A stretch of 64,000 bases of DNA, from NCBI RefSeq assembly GCF_001682865.1, contig NZ_MAQX01000001.1, positions 372,001-436,000 on the forward strand, in the 5' to 3' direction. Of the stretch, positions 55,374 through 64,000 are shown piece by piece (position 1 is the first letter of the stretch; the number at the start of each line of letters is the position of its first letter). Both the position numbers and the translations under genes were made by a program. Source of the DNA: Bacillus sp. FJAT-26390 (GTDB lineage Bacteria; Bacillota; Bacilli; Paenibacillales; Paenibacillaceae). The notes beneath the pieces were generated by a model. It was not told the origin of the DNA and did not search any database. It worked only from the letters and a program-made list of their open reading frames with translations.

Positions 55374-56519
55374 ATGCAAGCAAGATTATTGTTGGAAGAC
55401 GGTACGTTGTTTACGGGCCTTTCGTTCGGTGCAGAAGCGCAAATGATGGGCGAGGTTGTATTTAATACAGGTATTACCGGTTATCAAGAGGTCCTCTCCG
55501 ATCCGTCCTACTGCGGACAAATCGTAACGATGACTTACCCGCTAATCGGCAACTACGGCATTACACGCGACGATTTTGAATCGATTCGCCCATTCATTCA
55601 CGGGTTCGTCGTTCGTCGGCACGAAGAAGTGCCAAGCAACTGGCGCGCGCAATACTCGCTGGGACAGCTTCTGAAAGAATACGGCATTCCAGGCATCAGC
55701 GATATCGATACACGGATGCTTACTCGCAAGCTTCGTAACTACGGTACGATGAAAGGCTTGATCACGACTGGCAACGAGCGCGTTGAAGAGCTTGCTGAGC
55801 GTCTGAACATTTCGAAGCTGATGACTGACCAAGTTGCACGCACATCGACACCAAACCTTTTCTCAAGCCCAGGACAAGGCGAGCGCATCGTGCTTGTAGA
55901 CTTCGGAGCAAAAAGCGGTATTTTGCGCGAGCTTACAAAACGCGGCTGCGACGTTGTCGTCGTTCCTCATAATACAACTGCAGACGAAATTCGTCGCCTA
56001 GCTCCAGACGGCATTCAATTGTCCAATGGCCCTGGGGATCCGCAGGATGTGCCATATGCCGTTAAAATGATTTCCGAGCTGCTTGGCGAATACCCAATTT
56101 TCGGCATTTGCTTGGGTCACCAGCTGTTCGCGCTAGCTTGCGGAGCAGAAACGACTAAGCTGAAATTTGGTCACCGCGGCGGTAACCACCCGGTTAAAGA
56201 GCTTGCGACTAACCGTTGCTACATTACATCGCAAAACCACGGATACACGGTGCTTGAAGAGTCCGTAGCGAACACGCCTTTGACAGTTACGCACATTAAC
56301 AACAATGACCGCACGATCGAAGGACTTAAGCACAATACATTCCCTGCATTCTCGGTTCAATATCACCCAGAAGCAGCTCCTGGACCTTACGATTCCAGCT
56401 ATTTGTTTGATGAGTTCCTAGAAATGATCCGTACGCACAAGAAAAACAACCCACAAAAACCTCGTCAAGCGGTGTTATCGGAGACGTTGAAAGGAGAGCT
56501 TCAGTATGCCCAAAAATAA
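55374..56519 (+). CDS. carA: Carbamoyl phosphate synthetase small subunit (glutaminase)
   Basis: Releases ammonia from glutamine for the large subunit. The 381 residues have the N-terminal small-subunit domain ([21 protein letters not shown], two runs) and a class I glutamine amidotransferase domain with GICLGHQLF (catalytic Cys246) and [10 protein letters not shown] holding the catalytic histidine and glutamate. The ATG at 55374 is 8 bases after GAGGAG. The reading frame overlaps carB by 14 bases. Lying in the PyrR-controlled operon, it is the pyrimidine enzyme (pyrAA); an arginine-specific paralogue may exist elsewhere. Confidence 0.95.
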   Translation: MQARLLLEDGTLFTGLSFGAEAQMMGEVVFNTGITGYQEVLSDPSYCGQIVTMTYPLIGNYGITRDDFESIRPFIHGFVVRRHEEVPSNWRAQYSLGQLLKEYGIPGISDIDTRMLTRKLRNYGTMKGLITTGNERVEELAERLNISKLMTDQVARTSTPNLFSSPGQGERIVLVDFGAKSGILRELTKRGCDVVVVPHNTTADEIRRLAPDGIQLSNGPGDPQDVPYAVKMISELLGEYPIFGICLGHQLFALACGAETTKLKFGHRGGNHPVKELATNRCYITSQNHGYTVLEESVANTPLTVTHINNNDRTIEGLKHNTFPAFSVQYHPEAAPGPYDSSYLFDEFLEMIRTHKKNNPQKPRQAVLSETLKGELQYAQK

Positions 56520-59500
56520 TGAACTCAAAAAAATTCTCGTGATCGGATCCGGTCCGATCGTCATCGGACAAGCGGCGGAATTCGACTATGCCGGCACACA
56601 AGCTTGCCAAGCGCTCAAGGAAGAGGGCTATGAGGTTGTTCTTATAAACAGTAACCCGGCTACAATCATGACAGACACAAATATGGCCGACAAAGTATAC
56701 ATCGAGCCAATCACGCTTGATTTTGTATCCCAAATCATTCGCCAAGAGCGTCCGGACGGATTGCTTCCGACGCTTGGCGGCCAAACCGGCCTTAACATGG
56801 CGGTTGAGCTTGCGCGTGCCGGCGTTCTTGAACGCGAGAACGTGAAGCTGCTAGGCACGCAGCTTACAGCTATCGAGAAAGCGGAGGATCGCGATTTGTT
56901 CCGTGATCTGATGCGTGAGCTTGAGCAGCCTGTACCGGATAGCGATATCGTAACAACGGTTGAGGATGCGATTGCTTTTGCCAATACGATTGGCTATCCG
57001 ATCATCGTTCGCCCTGCATATACGCTTGGCGGAACAGGCGGCGGTATTTGCGCGAGCGAAGAGGAGCTTCGTGAGACAGTCGCTTCCGGTATTCGCTACA
57101 GCCCGATCAGCCAGTGCTTGATTGAGAAATCGATTGCCGGCATGAAGGAAGTCGAATATGAAGTTATGCGCGATGCGAACGACAACTGTATCGTTGTATG
57201 TAACATGGAGAACTTTGACCCGGTTGGCGTTCATACAGGCGATAGCATCGTCGTAGCGCCTAGCCAAACCCTATCCGATCGCGAGTACCAAATGCTTCGC
57301 TCGGCATCATTAAAAATCATTCGCGCTTTGAACATCGAAGGCGGCTGTAACGTACAGTTCGCGCTTGATCCACAAAGCTATCAATACTATGTGATCGAGG
57401 TAAACCCGCGTGTTAGCCGCTCTTCGGCGCTGGCTTCCAAAGCAACAGGTTACCCGATTGCAAAAATGGCAGCAAAAATCGCGGTTGGCTACACGCTGGA
57501 TGAGCTGGTTAACCCAGTAACCGGCCAAACGTACGCTTGCTTTGAGCCAACTCTTGATTATATCGTATCGAAAATTCCGCGCTGGCCTTTTGACAAGTTC
57601 GTAAACGCGAACCGTAAGCTAGGCACGCAAATGAAAGCAACAGGCGAAGTTATGGCAATCGGCCGTACATTCGAGGAATCGATTCACAAAGCCGTTCGCT
57701 CGCTTGAAATCGGCGCGCACCGCATTCACTTGGAAGAAGCATCGTCACTAGAAGATGCCGTGCTTCGCTCACGCCTTGAGAAGCCGGACGACGAGCGCAT
57801 GTTCCTTGTAGCGGAAGCGTTCCGCCGCGGTTACAAACTGCAGGAAATTCAAGATATTACAAACATCGATTGGTGGTTCCTTGACAAAATTCAATCGATT
57901 GTAGCATTTGAAGATCGGATGCGCAGCGAGTCAACGCTTTCGCAGCAGACTCTATATGAAGCCAAACGCAAAGGCTTCTCCGATCGTTCGATCGCAGAAA
58001 TCCGCCGCGAAGGTTTCCCAGGCGGCAGCCATACGACTGAGGAAGAGGTGCGCGCGCTTCGCGTTCAACATAATCTTAAGCCGGTTTACAAAATGGTTGA
58101 TACATGCGCAGCTGAGTTTGAAGCTTCCACTCCGTACTACTACTCCACTTATGAAGTAGAGAATGAAGTTACAGTTACGGATAAACAGAAAGTGCTTGTA
58201 CTTGGTTCCGGCCCAATCCGTATCGGCCAAGGCATCGAGTTCGATTACTCAACCGTTCACGCAGTATGGGCTATCCAAAATGCGGGTTACGAAGCGGTTA
58301 TTATCAACAACAACCCTGAAACGGTGTCAACTGACTTCAGCACATCCGACAGACTGTACTTTGAACCATTGTTCTTCGAGGATGTTATGAACGTCATCGA
58401 GCAAGAGAATCCAATTGGCGTAATCGTACAATTCGGCGGCCAAACGGCGATCAACCTCGCTGCTCCGCTCTCCAAAGCAGGCGTACGCATTCTTGGCTCC
58501 AGCCTTGAGAGCATCGATGCTGCGGAAGACCGCAAGAAGTTCGAAGCATTGCTTCGCAGCTTGAACATCGCTCAGCCTGACGGCAAGACTGTAACTTCGG
58601 TTGACGATGCAGTCGTTACCGCTCAAGGACTTGGTTACCCTGTACTTGTCCGTCCGTCTTATGTACTCGGCGGCCGTGCAATGGAAATCGTATACTCGGA
58701 TGAAGAATTGCTTAACTACATGGAAGTTGCCGTAAAAATCAACCCTGAGCATCCGGTATTGATTGACCGCTACATGCTGGGCAAGGAAGCAGAGGTAGAC
58801 GCGATCTGCGACGGAGAAACCGTGCTTATCCCAGGCATCATGGAGCATGTTGAGCGCGCTGGGGTTCACTCCGGAGATTCGATCGCGGTTTATCCGCCAC
58901 AATCGCTTTCCGATGATATTAAACAACAAATCGTCGACATTACAATCAGCATCTCCAAAGCGCTGAACGTAATCGGACTTGTCAATATCCAGTTCGTTAT
59001 CCATCAGGAAAAGGTGTATGTCATCGAGGTTAATCCGCGCTCGTCGCGTACGGTGCCATTCCTAAGCAAAGTAACGAATATTCCGATGGCAAACCTTGCT
59101 ACAAAAGCGATTCTTGGCACAAAGCTTGCTGACCTAGGTTATGTAGACGGCTTGTGGCCAGAGGATGAATACGTATCGGTTAAGGTTCCTGTATTCTCCT
59201 TCGCTAAGCTTCGCCGCGTTGACCCTACTTTGACACCTGAGATGAAATCGACGGGCGAAGTTATGGGCCGCGATGTGCAGTATGCCAAAGCGCTATACAA
59301 AGGCCTTATCGGCGCAGGAATGAAAATTCCAACATCAGGCGCAATCATCGCTACTGTAGCAGACAAGGATAAAGAAGAGGCAACTGAATTGCTGCGCGGC
59401 TTCTTTAACCTAGGCTACAAAATTATCGCAACGGGCGGAACGGCTAAGGCGCTGGAAGAAGCAGGCTTAATCGTTACGACTGTTAATAAGCTAAGCGAAG

Positions 59501-59730
59501 GCTCACCGAATATTTTGGATCTCGTACGTGAAGGTCAGGCGCAATTTGTCGTCAATACATTGACAAAAGGCAAAGCTCCTGAGCGTGATGGATTCCGAAT
59601 CCGTCGTGAAGCCGTTGAGAATGGCGTTGTTTGTATGACATCGCTCGATACCGTTCGCGCATTGCTAGTCATGCTCGAAACGCTAAACTTCTCATCGCGC
59701 TCGATGCCAGTGGTGCTTCAAAAGAAATAA
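56506..59730 (+). CDS. carB: Carbamoyl phosphate synthetase large subunit
   Basis: Makes carbamoyl phosphate from bicarbonate, ATP and ammonia. The 1074 residues are full length, with two homologous ATP-grasp halves ([24 protein letters not shown] opening near 10 and [18 protein letters not shown] near 557). A C-terminal allosteric domain follows (about 935-1070; [20 protein letters not shown]). GGAGAG lies before the ATG, inside carA. Expected pyrK and pyrD do not follow; instead a 139-base gap with a long hairpin leads to pyrF. Confidence 0.97.
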   Translation: MPKNNELKKILVIGSGPIVIGQAAEFDYAGTQACQALKEEGYEVVLINSNPATIMTDTNMADKVYIEPITLDFVSQIIRQERPDGLLPTLGGQTGLNMAVELARAGVLERENVKLLGTQLTAIEKAEDRDLFRDLMRELEQPVPDSDIVTTVEDAIAFANTIGYPIIVRPAYTLGGTGGGICASEEELRETVASGIRYSPISQCLIEKSIAGMKEVEYEVMRDANDNCIVVCNMENFDPVGVHTGDSIVVAPSQTLSDREYQMLRSASLKIIRALNIEGGCNVQFALDPQSYQYYVIEVNPRVSRSSALASKATGYPIAKMAAKIAVGYTLDELVNPVTGQTYACFEPTLDYIVSKIPRWPFDKFVNANRKLGTQMKATGEVMAIGRTFEESIHKAVRSLEIGAHRIHLEEASSLEDAVLRSRLEKPDDERMFLVAEAFRRGYKLQEIQDITNIDWWFLDKIQSIVAFEDRMRSESTLSQQTLYEAKRKGFSDRSIAEIRREGFPGGSHTTEEEVRALRVQHNLKPVYKMVDTCAAEFEASTPYYYSTYEVENEVTVTDKQKVLVLGSGPIRIGQGIEFDYSTVHAVWAIQNAGYEAVIINNNPETVSTDFSTSDRLYFEPLFFEDVMNVIEQENPIGVIVQFGGQTAINLAAPLSKAGVRILGSSLESIDAAEDRKKFEALLRSLNIAQPDGKTVTSVDDAVVTAQGLGYPVLVRPSYVLGGRAMEIVYSDEELLNYMEVAVKINPEHPVLIDRYMLGKEAEVDAICDGETVLIPGIMEHVERAGVHSGDSIAVYPPQSLSDDIKQQIVDITISISKALNVIGLVNIQFVIHQEKVYVIEVNPRSSRTVPFLSKVTNIPMANLATKAILGTKLADLGYVDGLWPEDEYVSVKVPVFSFAKLRRVDPTLTPEMKSTGEVMGRDVQYAKALYKGLIGAGMKIPTSGAIIATVADKDKEEATELLRGFFNLGYKIIATGGTAKALEEAGLIVTTVNKLSEGSPNILDLVREGQAQFVVNTLTKGKAPERDGFRIRREAVENGVVCMTSLDTVRALLVMLETLNFSSRSMPVVLQKK

Positions 59731-59750
59731 GCTCACCGCAGCTTAAAAGT

Positions 59751-59831
59751 ACGGCCAGCGTTCATTGCTTTGCTAACCTCCAAAGGGCCTTAAGCCCTGC
59801 GGAGGCAGCATCAAGCAAGGCGTATGGCCGT
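59751..59831 (+). promoter_or_regulatory. 81-nt imperfect hairpin in the carB-pyrF gap
   Basis: The outer arms ACGGCCA (59751-59757) and TGGCCGT (59825-59831) pair, then TTGCTT with AAGCAA, GCT with AGC, CCTCC with GGAGG, and GGGC with GCCC around CTTAA. The hairpin ends with a weak T-rich stretch, so it could act as a partial terminator or an RNA-processing or stabilising site that sets pyrF-pyrE expression. The pairing is visible; the role is inferred. Confidence 0.65.
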
Positions 59832-59869
59832 TTATTATGCAAATGTACAGAGAAATGGAGAGATTTCGA

Positions 59870-60607
59870 ATGAAGTTGACAAACGAGCAAGCTGCAGGAC
59901 GGATTATGGTAGCGCTGGATTATCCAGATGCAGCAGCGGCAGAGCGTTTAATTGCCGACCTGCAGGGCATTCCTTGTTATATAAAAGTGGGGATGCAGCT
60001 GTTTTATGCCGCAGGTCCTTCATTTGTGAATAGCTTGAAAGAGCGAGGCTACTACGTTTTTCTTGATGTCAAAATGCATGATATTCCGAATACGGTCAAA
60101 GGCGGGGCAAATAGCGTAACGAAGCTTGGCGTAGATATGTTCAACGTGCATGCTGCTGGCGGAAGCGCAATGCTTGAAGCGGCTTTAGAAGGGGTAGACC
60201 TTGCCCTAGCAGGCAGCGGACAGCAAAGGCCGACCGTTATCGCGGTTACCCATTTGACTAGCACGAGCCAGTCGACGCTTAACGAGCAAATCGGCATTGG
60301 CGGTACGGTGGAGTCGGCGGTTCTTCGCTATGCGGAGCTGACGAAGAAGGCAGGACTAGATGGCGTAGTCGCATCGCCTTCCGAGGTTGAAGCGATCAAA
60401 GCGGCATGCGGCGCAGCTTTCAAAACGATTACGCCGGGCATCCGTCCGGCAGGCGCAGCCGTGAACGATCAATCGCGCATTATGACGCCTAGCGAAGCAC
60501 TTAGCCAAGGCACTGACTATCTGGTAATCGGCCGTCCGATTACAGCGGCACCAAGTCCAAGAGCAGCATTAGAATCCATTATTGAGGAGATGACTTCCTA
60601 TGAGTAA
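59870..60607 (+). CDS. pyrF: Orotidine 5'-phosphate decarboxylase PyrF
   Basis: Removes CO2 from OMP to give UMP. The 245 residues form a single TIM barrel with the catalytic Asp-Lys-Asp set in FLDVKMHDIPNT (Asp66, Lys68, Asp71), AVTHLTSTS, VASPSEVEAIK and TPGIRPAGAAVNDQ. The ATG at 59870 is 7 bases after GGAGAG; 11 earlier codons are open but lack a ribosome site. It overlaps pyrE by eight bases. Confidence 0.95.
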   Translation: MKLTNEQAAGRIMVALDYPDAAAAERLIADLQGIPCYIKVGMQLFYAAGPSFVNSLKERGYYVFLDVKMHDIPNTVKGGANSVTKLGVDMFNVHAAGGSAMLEAALEGVDLALAGSGQQRPTVIAVTHLTSTSQSTLNEQIGIGGTVESAVLRYAELTKKAGLDGVVASPSEVEAIKAACGAAFKTITPGIRPAGAAVNDQSRIMTPSEALSQGTDYLVIGRPITAAPSPRAALESIIEEMTSYE

Positions 60608-61247
60608 ATTAACTTTATCCGAATTGCCAACTCAAATTGCCAAAAGCTTGCTTGAAATTGAAGCCGTCGCGCTTCGTCCGAGCGATCCGTTCACTTGGAC
60701 ATCAGGCATTAAATCGCCGATCTATTGCGATAACCGGCTTACGATGACTTACCCGGAAATTCGGGACTTGATTGCAGAGGGGTTCGCGACGATCATACGC
60801 GAAAATTATCCTGATGCAGAGGTTATCGCGGGAACTTCGACAGCCGGTATTCCTCATGCTGCATGGGTCGCGCAAAAGCTTAACCTGCCAATGGCATATA
60901 TTCGTGACAAAGCGAAAGGCCATGGCAAGCAAAACCAAATCGAAGGTCGCGTTAACCCTGGACAGAAGGTTGTGGTCATCGAGGATTTGATCTCGACAGG
61001 CGGCAGCTCGCTGAAAGCTGGACTTGCTGTGCGTGAAGCCGGCGCGGAAGTGCTTGCCGTGCTAGCGATTTTCACCTATGAGTTCGATTCTGCGGTACAA
61101 TCGTTTGCCGATGAGAAAATGCCGCTTGCAACGTTGTCTAACTACAGCGCTTTGATCCAAACGGCTGTACAACTCGGTAAAGTAGCTTCCGAAGATGTGG
61201 CTGCCTTGCAGGCTTGGAGACAGGATCCGCAATCGTTCGGTAAATAA
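60600..61247 (+). CDS. pyrE: Orotate phosphoribosyltransferase PyrE
   Basis: Attaches orotate to PRPP, giving OMP. The 215 residues show SGIKSPIYCDNR, EVIAGTSTAGIPHAAWVA, the flexible-loop lysines in YIRDKAKGHGKQNQIEG and the PRPP loop VVVIEDLISTGGSS. The start overlaps pyrF, so the last two enzymes of UMP synthesis are coupled. A terminator ends the operon. Confidence 0.96.
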   Translation: MSKLTLSELPTQIAKSLLEIEAVALRPSDPFTWTSGIKSPIYCDNRLTMTYPEIRDLIAEGFATIIRENYPDAEVIAGTSTAGIPHAAWVAQKLNLPMAYIRDKAKGHGKQNQIEGRVNPGQKVVVIEDLISTGGSSLKAGLAVREAGAEVLAVLAIFTYEFDSAVQSFADEKMPLATLSNYSALIQTAVQLGKVASEDVAALQAWRQDPQSFGK

Positions 61248-61270
61248 ATAGGAATAAGAGTCATTGAAGG

Positions 61271-61304
61271 GCGTGCTCGCAATTATGTGAGCACGCTTTT
61301 TTTG
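61271..61304 (+). terminator. Terminator of the pyr operon
   Basis: GCGTGCTC pairs with GAGCACGC around a 10-base loop, followed by seven T residues. Confidence 0.9.
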
Positions 61305-61320
61305 TGATAATAATCGGGAA

Positions 61321-61330
61321 TTCGACAAAA
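61321..61330 (-). promoter_or_regulatory. Candidate Spo0A box before the chemoreceptor gene
   Basis: On the minus strand the site reads TTTTGTCGAA, matching the known Spo0A box core, about 100 bases upstream of the chemoreceptor start. A single short match is weak evidence. Confidence 0.35.
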
Positions 61331-61426
61331 TTTTTTAAATATTGATCCTGATGATCTCTTATTAATTATTCAGTTTCCCGATAAATAATAATAGAACTAT
61401 TTTTATGAATTGAGGGGCGGGTTTTT

Positions 61427-63154
61427 ATGAAATTATCTGTAAGATTCAGGTTGGCGTTGTTAGCGATTGTTCCACTACTCTTCTATGTAGGCACCAGTCT
61501 TTATTTGCTTGGGGAGCAGAGGTCCGTATTTGATGAAATGAAGGAACAAATTTATGGAACAACCAATAAAGTAGATACGTTAATATTGAATGCAGATCGA
61601 GATATGTACCAAGCTTACCAAGCCTATCTGAGAGTGGAATCAGGCAGCTTGGATCAAGCTGCGGCGGATGAAGCCCGAAAGGAATTGGCGGAAAATCTAA
61701 AACAGGTGGACGAGCGGGTAGCTGAAGCGCAAGCGATCGTATTCGCGAAAGGACTGCAAAAATTAACAGCAAGCGAGTCGAAGCGCGATATCAATCAAAC
61801 GTTGATCGAATTCAGAGCTAATTTTAATTTTTGGTCCGCAGCAGCCCTAAAAGCAGTGGACGACGGCAACAACAAATTCCAAAACAGCCAGATTGATAAA
61901 AGCTTCGTTACGAGCCGCTCTGGCATTGATGAGATCGGGCAAGCCATTGATATCTATGCGGAATCAACTATCGCACACATAACGTCTCAATTGGATAAAA
62001 CTCAGCTGTACATATTGATTGGCATTATTGCGGTTACGCTTGGATTATCGATTGCCGTCTTCATTACGATCCGTCACATTATGAAAACGATCAAAAGCGT
62101 CGTGTACAAGACGGAGAGGGTAGCAGAAGGGGATTTGACTGTTCTTCCTGACCAGAAATACAGCAAGGACGAGCTAGGCAGCATTTCGAAATCGGTTGAT
62201 CACATGATTGATGCGATGAAGCGGCTCATTACCGGCATTGCCGTCCATGCTTCTGATGTTACGAAATCAGCTTCCCAGCTTACTGTGGCATCCAAAGAAT
62301 CGGCAGCAGCGACTGAGCATGTCGCACTGAACATTCAAGAAGTAGCTAGCGGCTCCGAGGTTCAGGCGAGAGGCGCGGAGGAAACATCCAGAGCGATTGA
62401 GGAAATGACGATCGGCATTCAACGAATTGCTGAAAATACAGCTTCTATTGCCGATAAATCGACGTCCACGTCGCAGCAAGCTGACCTTGGCCATGAAGCG
62501 CTGCTGCGCTTGGTTGCTCAAATGGATGAAATGACCGTTGTCATCAGCAAGCTGTCGGAGACGATCGGCACGCTGGAGCACCGCTCCAAGGAAATTGGCG
62601 CCATTGCCGAGAATATTACAAGCTTCTCCAACCAAACGAATATATTGTCGCTTAATGCGTCGATTGAAGCCGCTCGCGCCGGCGAGCATGGCAGAGGTTT
62701 TGCGGTCGTGGCAGGAGAGATCCGCAAGCTTGCCGCGGGCTCCCTTGCATCGGCTGACGGCATTCATCAGCTCGTAGACGTGACTCAGAAAGAGATTGCG
62801 GGAGCCTCCGATTATATGTCGCAAACGATTGAAGAGATGAAGCTAGGCAGCGAGCGCGTTAAGGAAGTTCGTCAAAATCTGGATATCATCTTGAATTCCA
62901 TCAATGAGATGAGCGAGCAGATTCATGAGAATTCCTCGATCACTCAGCAAATGTCCGCCAGCTCCGAAGAGGTCAGCGCTTCGATGGAACAAACGGCTGC
63001 GACTGCTGCCGTCAACCTGGAGAAGACGGAGAGCGTTGCCGCGGCAACGGAGGAGCAGCTTGCGCTAATGGACAACATTTCAGCCTCCGCTGGTCATTTG
63101 GATGAAATCGTACAAGAGCTGGACCTTGCCATTTCACATTTTAAAGTGCAGTAA
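61427..63154 (+). CDS. Methyl-accepting chemotaxis protein
   Basis: Transmembrane chemoreceptor of 575 residues. Order: helix 1 (about 9-28), a mainly helical extracellular sensor (about 30-190, four-helix-bundle type), helix 2 (about 194-215), a HAMP domain (about 216-270; KTERVAEGDLTVLPDQKYSKDE), and a cytoplasmic coiled coil with the conserved tip NQTNILSLNASIEAARAGEH (about 402-421) and GRGFAVVAGEIRKLA, which contacts CheA and CheW. Q/E-rich methylation-type heptads flank the tip. The ligand is unknown. GAGGGG is the ribosome site. It has its own terminator and no che genes beside it. Confidence 0.93.
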   Translation: MKLSVRFRLALLAIVPLLFYVGTSLYLLGEQRSVFDEMKEQIYGTTNKVDTLILNADRDMYQAYQAYLRVESGSLDQAAADEARKELAENLKQVDERVAEAQAIVFAKGLQKLTASESKRDINQTLIEFRANFNFWSAAALKAVDDGNNKFQNSQIDKSFVTSRSGIDEIGQAIDIYAESTIAHITSQLDKTQLYILIGIIAVTLGLSIAVFITIRHIMKTIKSVVYKTERVAEGDLTVLPDQKYSKDELGSISKSVDHMIDAMKRLITGIAVHASDVTKSASQLTVASKESAAATEHVALNIQEVASGSEVQARGAEETSRAIEEMTIGIQRIAENTASIADKSTSTSQQADLGHEALLRLVAQMDEMTVVISKLSETIGTLEHRSKEIGAIAENITSFSNQTNILSLNASIEAARAGEHGRGFAVVAGEIRKLAAGSLASADGIHQLVDVTQKEIAGASDYMSQTIEEMKLGSERVKEVRQNLDIILNSINEMSEQIHENSSITQQMSASSEEVSASMEQTAATAAVNLEKTESVAAATEEQLALMDNISASAGHLDEIVQELDLAISHFKVQ

Positions 63155-63164
63155 TGCGCTGCAA

Positions 63165-63216
63165 AAAGCTGCAAATAGCGTGATGCGGAAGCATTCGCTA
63201 AAAGCAGCTTTTTTAC
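63165..63216 (+). terminator. Terminator after the chemoreceptor gene
   Basis: AAGCTGC (63166-63172) pairs with GCAGCTT (63204-63210), with an inner stem AGCG-TGATGC/GCAT-TCGCT, followed by a T-run. Confidence 0.8.
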
Positions 63217-63330
63217 TTTGTAAACTTTTTAAAATATGTTTCTTTTTGGCGTAACTTTTTGAGCATGTCCTTCGTCTATCATGTAAGATTAGAATTATGA
63301 AAGTTGGTTGAGGAGGGATCGGAAGCGCTA

Positions 63331-64000
63331 ATGGCTATTCCGCAGGAAGAAGAACAAACAACAGAAGCGCAGATTGAACCCGCTGTTGAAAGTCGCAGTC
63401 TACTTACCGTAACCGATGTAGAGCGTACGTTTCAAGTTGGAGGTTCTCCTCTGCATGTATTGAAGGGCATTCGAATGGAGCTCAAGGAGCGCCAGTTAGT
63501 TATGCTTAGGGGCAGATCGGGTTCAGGCAAGACGACGCTGCTGAATTGCTTAGGCGGGCTGGATACGCCGAGCAAGGGTGAGATTTTGTTTAATGGTTTG
63601 CCGTTTCACAGCATGAGCGATGATCAACGCACGTTAGTCAGGCGCAAGCACATGGGCTTTATCTTTCAAGCTTTTGCACTCATGCCTCTTTTATCTGCAC
63701 GGGAGAACGTGGAGCTTTCGCTTCGCATGGCTGGCGTTCCGCGTGCAGAGTGGAAGGATAGAGTTACCCAGTGCCTCGAGCTTGTTGGACTCGAGCGGAG
63801 GATGAACCATCGTCCCTTCGAGCTCTCAGGCGGCGAGCAGCAGCGTGTGGCTATCGCTAAAGCAATCGCTCACAAGCCGATGCTGCTTTTAGCCGATGAG
63901 CCTACTGCAGAGCTTGATACAGGTATGTCAGCTCAAATTATGGCCGTTTTCCAAAATATTATTCGCACTGAACAAGTTACAATTTGTATGACTACACATG
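63331..64000 (+). CDS. ABC exporter ATP-binding protein, MacB/LolD type (3' end outside window)
   Basis: The first 223 residues of an ABC ATPase; the gene runs past the window edge. An acidic Glu/Gln-rich start of about 28 residues precedes the domain. Seen are Walker A GRSGSGKTT (61-69), the Q-loop in MGFIFQAFALMPLLSARENV, the signature LSGGEQQRVAIAKA (from 165), Walker B MLLLADEPT (Asp189, Glu190) and the D-loop AELDTG. The FIFQ-LMPLLSARENVELSL pattern fits the MacB/LolD/FtsE exporter group, which pairs with a FtsX-like permease, expected downstream. GAGGAGG is 13 bases before the ATG. The transported substrate cannot be told. Confidence 0.9.
   Translation, partial: MAIPQEEEQTTEAQIEPAVESRSLLTVTDVERTFQVGGSPLHVLKGIRMELKERQLVMLRGRSGSGKTTLLNCLGGLDTPSKGEILFNGLPFHSMSDDQRTLVRRKHMGFIFQAFALMPLLSARENVELSLRMAGVPRAEWKDRVTQCLELVGLERRMNHRPFELSGGEQQRVAIAKAIAHKPMLLLADEPTAELDTGMSAQIMAVFQNIIRTEQVTICMTTH

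Overview
The window is a stretch of chromosome from an endospore-forming, Gram-positive, diaminopimelate-containing bacterium of the Paenibacillus type. The reasons are the core gene order (typA-ylaH, mraZ to ftsZ, spoIIGA-sigE-sigG, ylmC to divIVA, ileS-lspA-pyr), strong GGAGG ribosome sites with many TTG and GTG starts, sporulation genes placed inside the division cluster, a T-box and a PyrR attenuator, and a DNPR motif in MurE. The genus is inferred from style and synteny; no 16S gene is present. No tRNA, rRNA, CRISPR array, prophage or insertion sequence was seen.

Layout. 1-5500: 3' part of typA, ylaH, an LCP cell-wall ligase, a YlaJ-type sporulation lipoprotein and a PIN-PhoH ATPase. 5500-16600: a mixed block with an orphan solute-binding protein, a secreted coiled-coil protein, a MidA-type methyltransferase, YqgY, RsfA, a ketopantoate reductase, bshC (bacillithiol), S-adenosylhomocysteinase and a DUF4349 lipoprotein. 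16600-35900: the dcw cluster mraZ-rsmH-ftsL-pbpB-spoVD-murE-murF-mraY-murD-spoVE-murB-murA-divIB-ftsA-ftsZ, which makes peptidoglycan precursors and the divisome. murG is missing from its expected place. 35900-37400: an accessory island with tandem repeats, a DUF559-type nuclease gene and its regulatory leader. 37400-44400: spoIIGA-sigE-sigG followed by the ylm genes, sepF and divIVA. 44400-50900: T-box-controlled ileS of the eukaryote-like type, a DUF5665 protein, a DksA-like protein, lspA and a RluD-type pseudouridine synthase. 50900-61300: dapL, then the pyr operon pyrR-pyrB-pyrC-carA-carB-pyrF-pyrE under one PyrR attenuator and without pyrK/pyrD. 61400-64000: a chemoreceptor and the start of an ABC exporter ATPase.

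The genes form a growth, division and sporulation core: precursors (MurA-F, MraY, DapL supplying diaminopimelate), assembly (PbpB, SpoVD, SpoVE), division scaffold (FtsA, FtsZ, SepF, DivIVA), and the compartment sigma factors. The most unusual signals are non-coding. They are a 97-bp two-hairpin element present twice (before ylaH and before ftsZ), a tandem repeat array abutting the nuclease gene, a promoter-terminator leader in front of that nuclease, an 81-nt hairpin in the carB-pyrF gap, and a hairpin covering the sigG ribosome site.
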